A stretch of 37,667 bases of DNA, from contig JAAUUJ010000022.1 in NCBI GenBank assembly GCA_012030715.1, positions 1 to 37,667 on the forward strand, given 5' to 3'. The translations under genes were made by a program, and so were the position numbers. Shown in pieces: positions 35,283 to 37,667 of the stretch; position 1 is the first letter of the stretch; each line of letters starts with the position of its first letter. The notes under the pieces were generated by a model, which was not told where the DNA came from, did not search any database, and saw nothing but the letters and a program-made list of their open reading frames with translations. This DNA comes from Synechococcaceae cyanobacterium SM2_3_1 (GTDB lineage: Bacteria > Cyanobacteriota > Cyanobacteriia > Thermostichales > Thermostichaceae).

Positions 35283-36410
35283 ATGCCCATGGACACATCA
35301 GTCCCTCAGCCCTCCAGTTTTACCCAGTCACTGCAGTCGAAAAAGCTCCTGATTGAAGTGATCACGGTTGCGGTGATTGCCATCATCGCCATTCTCATTC
35401 TGCCCAACGTCATGAGTGCTTTTCGTCTCAATCTTCTGGGCCGCTGGCTGGCTTTTGCGATTGTGGCAGTCGGTATTGATCTGCTCTGGGGATTCACGGG
35501 CATGCTCAGCCTCGGCCACGGGGTGTATTTTGCTCTGGGTGGATACTGTCTGGGCATGCATCTAAAGCTGATGTCTCCTAACCTGACAGGAGCCAGTAAT
35601 CCCTCGGGGGAAGCGATCCCAGACTTCATGGCCTATGGTGGATTGGAAGGACTGCCCTGGTGGTGGGAACCGTTCTATAATCCCTGGTTTGCCATGGCGG
35701 CGGTGGTCTTGGTCCCTGGTGTTGTGGCAGGAATTCTGGGTTACCTGATCTTTCGTAACCGCATTAAGGGCGTCTATTTTGCCATTATCTCTCAGGCCAC
35801 CTCGCTGGTGCTGAGTGTGCTGCTGGTGGGCTATCTGGAGTACACCGCAGGCACCAATGGCCTAACCGATTTTCGCACCTTCTTTGGAGCTGACATCAAC
35901 ACACCGGAGGTGCGCAAGGTCCTCTACATCGCCACCTGCCTGATCCTGCTGGCCATCTATATCTTCAGCCGCTGGCTCACTTCAGGGAAATTTGGTCGTC
36001 TGATGATCGCGATTCGAGATGACGAATTTCGGGCTCGCTATGCGGGTTACCACGTCAGTTTCTACAAACTGGTGGTCTACGTGATCTCTGCCATCTTTGC
36101 GGGGATCGGGGGGGCTCTGTTTGTCCCCCAGGTGTTGATCATCAACCCCACCCAAGCCGGAATTGTCCAGTCTATTGAATTTGTGATCTGGGTTACGGTT
36201 GGGGGGAAAGCCTCTCTGGTGGGGGCCATTCTGGGGGCACTGCTGGTCAATGGAGTAAAGACCTCCCTGAGTGAACAACTGCCGGAATTCTGGATCCTGG
36301 TACAGGGATTAGCACTATTGCTGGTGGTGGTCTTTTTGCCGAGAGGCGTAACTGGCGTGATTCAAGGCTGGCTGACCCAGCTCTTTGTGCGTCCTGCCAA
36401 GACCACCTGA
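35283..36410 (+). CDS. urtC: Urea/amide ABC transporter permease UrtC
   Basis: UrtC is the second membrane subunit, of the LivM type, 375 residues. Recognisable parts are VGIDLLWGFTGMLSLGHGVY with FALGGYCLGM (the LivM core), GYLIFRNRIKGVYFAIISQA, the Asn-Gly segment TNGLTDFRTFFG, SGKFGRLMIAIRDDEFRARY (ATPase contact loop), GALFVPQVLIINPTQAG and FVIWVTVGGKASLVGAILGA. Two ATGs (35283, 35289) are possible starts; GAGG lies just upstream of the first and at better distance from the second. The gene sits in order between urtB and urtD. Confidence 0.93.
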   Translation: MPMDTSVPQPSSFTQSLQSKKLLIEVITVAVIAIIAILILPNVMSAFRLNLLGRWLAFAIVAVGIDLLWGFTGMLSLGHGVYFALGGYCLGMHLKLMSPNLTGASNPSGEAIPDFMAYGGLEGLPWWWEPFYNPWFAMAAVVLVPGVVAGILGYLIFRNRIKGVYFAIISQATSLVLSVLLVGYLEYTAGTNGLTDFRTFFGADINTPEVRKVLYIATCLILLAIYIFSRWLTSGKFGRLMIAIRDDEFRARYAGYHVSFYKLVVYVISAIFAGIGGALFVPQVLIINPTQAGIVQSIEFVIWVTVGGKASLVGAILGALLVNGVKTSLSEQLPEFWILVQGLALLLVVVFLPRGVTGVIQGWLTQLFVRPAKTT

Positions 36411-36458
36411 GGGGAAGAGCACTCCTGTCTATGCAGAATCCATTTCAGAGTTCCTATT

Positions 36459-37217
36459 ATGTCAAACACAATTGTTCAACTTGAGGGTGTCACCGTCAGC
36501 TTTGATGGATTTAAAGCGATCAACGATCTCGACTTCTCTATGGAAGAGGGCGAGCTACGGGTGGTGATTGGCCCCAATGGAGCAGGTAAGACCACCCTCT
36601 GTGATGTGATCACGGGCAAAGTGAAGCCCACCAAAGGAAAGGTTTATTTTCAGGGCAAAGACATTACCCCTGTGCCAGAGTACAAGATTGCCCGTCTTGG
36701 GATCGGGCGCAAGTTCCAGACTCCACGAGTTTTTCTCAACCTGACTGTGTTTGAGAATGTGGAACTGACCTTTAACAAAGAAAAGAATGTCCTGAAAACC
36801 TTATTCTCTCGCCGGACTCAGGAGGATCGGGAGAAAATCTATGAGGTGCTGGAAACCTGTGGCTTAAAGCAGGTGACGGAGTGGCCCGCTGGCACCCTTT
36901 CCCATGGTCAGAAGCAATGGCTGGAGATCGGCATGATGGTGGCCCAAAATCCGGATCTGTTGCTCTTAGATGAATGTGTAGCTGGGATGACCGATAAAGA
37001 AACCGAGACCACTGGAGAGCTGATCGAAACCCTGGCCAAGGATCACGCCATTTTGGTGATTGAACACGACATGGTGTTTGTCCGGCAGATCGCTCGCCAG
37101 GTTACGGTTCTGCACCAGGGCATGACCCTCTGTGAGGGCAATTTTGAAGAAGTTAAAAATGACAGTCGGGTGATTGAGGTGTATCTGGGATCTCACAAAA
37201 CCGCTGAGGCTGTCTGA
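36459..37217 (+). CDS. urtD: Urea/amide ABC transporter ATP-binding protein UrtD
   Basis: UrtD (LivG type) is one of two ATPases of the system, 252 residues. Motifs in order: VSFDGFKAINDLDFSMEEGE, Walker A GPNGAGKTT, GIGRKFQTPRVFLNLTVFEN (Q-loop), the family-specific signature LSHGQKQWLEIGMM, Walker B LLLLDECVAGMTDKE and the switch His in VIEHDMVFV. The residue after Walker-B Asp-Glu is Cys, where most relatives have Pro. Start by ATG, 48 bases after urtC. The next gene, urtE, begins 53 bases downstream. Confidence 0.94.
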   Translation: MSNTIVQLEGVTVSFDGFKAINDLDFSMEEGELRVVIGPNGAGKTTLCDVITGKVKPTKGKVYFQGKDITPVPEYKIARLGIGRKFQTPRVFLNLTVFENVELTFNKEKNVLKTLFSRRTQEDREKIYEVLETCGLKQVTEWPAGTLSHGQKQWLEIGMMVAQNPDLLLLDECVAGMTDKETETTGELIETLAKDHAILVIEHDMVFVRQIARQVTVLHQGMTLCEGNFEEVKNDSRVIEVYLGSHKTAEAV

Positions 37218-37270
37218 AGACATCCTGTTCGTGCTTGTCATTGTTGTGTGGAGTTTGGGAGAGGAAACCG

Positions 37271-37667
37271 ATGGGAAGTATGAATGGCAATGGGTCCAAA
37301 GCCCTGCTAGAGGTGGAGGATCTGAATGTCTATTACGGGGAAAGCCATATTGTGCGTGGCCTAACCTTCAAGGTATATCCAGGGCAGGCAGTCTGTCTCC
37401 TGGGACGCAACGGAATGGGCAAAACCACAACCCTCAAGACGATCATGGGTCTTTTGCGGCAACGCCGCGGTACGATCAAGCTGGAAGGTGAGCTGATCTC
37501 GTCTTTTCCCCCCGAATGTGCGAGCCTGCGCAGGAATTGGCTATGTTCCTCAAGGTCGTGAGATCTTTCCCCGACTCACAGTGATGGAAATCTGCAGGTA
37601 GGTCTGGAGGCTGCGGCTGGCAATGTCAGGTCAATTCCGGAATATATCTTTGAGCTGTTTCCGATTC
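37271..37667 (+). CDS. urtE: Urea/amide ABC transporter ATP-binding protein UrtE, partial, two frame breaks
   Basis: UrtE (LivF type) is the second ATPase; the window ends inside it. The N-terminal part reads LLEVEDLNVYYGESHIVRGL, then Walker A GRNGMGKTT and LKTIMGLLRQRRGTIKLEGE. After SSFPPE the frame is lost, but other frames continue GIGYVPQGREIFPRLTVME and then LQVGLEAAAGNVRSIPEYIF to the window end. An extra T at 37517 and a missing A near 37590 explain both breaks. The ATG at 37271 has GAGAGGA upstream; the frame is open from 37235. Signature and Walker B lie beyond the window. Confidence 0.88.

Noticed and set aside
1-37667. Mobile elements, CRISPR arrays, tRNA or rRNA genes
   Set aside because: I looked for transposase-like proteins, regularly spaced repeats and tRNA T-loop patterns in the gaps and found none. 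Covariance-model and CRISPR searches were not possible here.

Overview
The window is a piece of a cyanobacterial chromosome. The evidence is a head-to-head psbH/psbN pair (photosystem II), a Tic22-like protein, a cyanobacterial-type AbrB regulator, a PatA-type response regulator, a DUF2862/PetP-like protein, a NatFGH/BgtA amino-acid transporter and an NtcA-type promoter. I see no phage, transposon, CRISPR array, tRNA or rRNA. The octamer GCGATCGC (HIP1) was not found by eye. GGATCC was counted 32 times by hand, about three times chance for this base composition. I cannot place the organism below phylum level.

Layout. 1-6.4 kb: the tail of an RNase II/R-type exonuclease, an S10 serine carboxypeptidase, and a complete polar amino-acid ABC transporter (ATPase on the minus strand; binding protein and two permeases on the plus strand). 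6.4-14.7 kb: a run of minus-strand genes, namely a degenerate histidine-kinase-like protein, prmC, a Tic22-like protein, an NrtR-type Nudix regulator, two membrane proteins, a DUF4397 lipoprotein, pgk and accA. 14.8-18.2 kb, plus strand: rph, a PatA-like response regulator, mtnN and a small conserved protein. 18.2-22.3 kb, minus strand: pstB, tpiA, two pentapeptide-repeat proteins and psbH. 22.4-26.3 kb: psbN, trmL, coaBC (minus), cyAbrB, a small unknown (minus) and a DUF2862/PetP-like gene. 26.3-32.1 kb: ktrB-ktrA potassium uptake, a coiled-coil protein, an alpha/beta hydrolase, a membrane protein, an FmdB-type zinc ribbon and formamidase fmdA. 32.4-37.7 kb, plus strand: a urtABCDE-type transporter operon running off the window end.

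The most coherent system is the nitrogen-scavenging block at 30.5-37.7 kb. Formamidase and its zinc-ribbon partner are divergent from a five-gene urea/short-chain-amide ABC transporter. The transporter promoter carries a perfect GTA-N8-TAC NtcA site with a TAN3T -10 box exactly 22 bases downstream. A Fur-like palindrome overlapping a perfect TATAAT lies upstream in the same intergenic region. Import of formamide or related amides, hydrolysis to ammonia, and joint nitrogen/iron control is a testable model. The S10 peptidase beside the amino-acid transporter is a second, looser nitrogen-related pairing.

Caution on sequence quality: seven genes contain nine apparent indel positions (prmC 2, accA 1, mtnN 1, a pentapeptide gene 1, coaBC 1, urtB 1, urtE 2). 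Correcting each restores family-like protein sequence. Several of these genes are normally essential, so I treat the breaks as probable sequence errors and annotate the restored genes. The 777-codon accA-pgk 'fusion' reading frame is an artefact of one of them.
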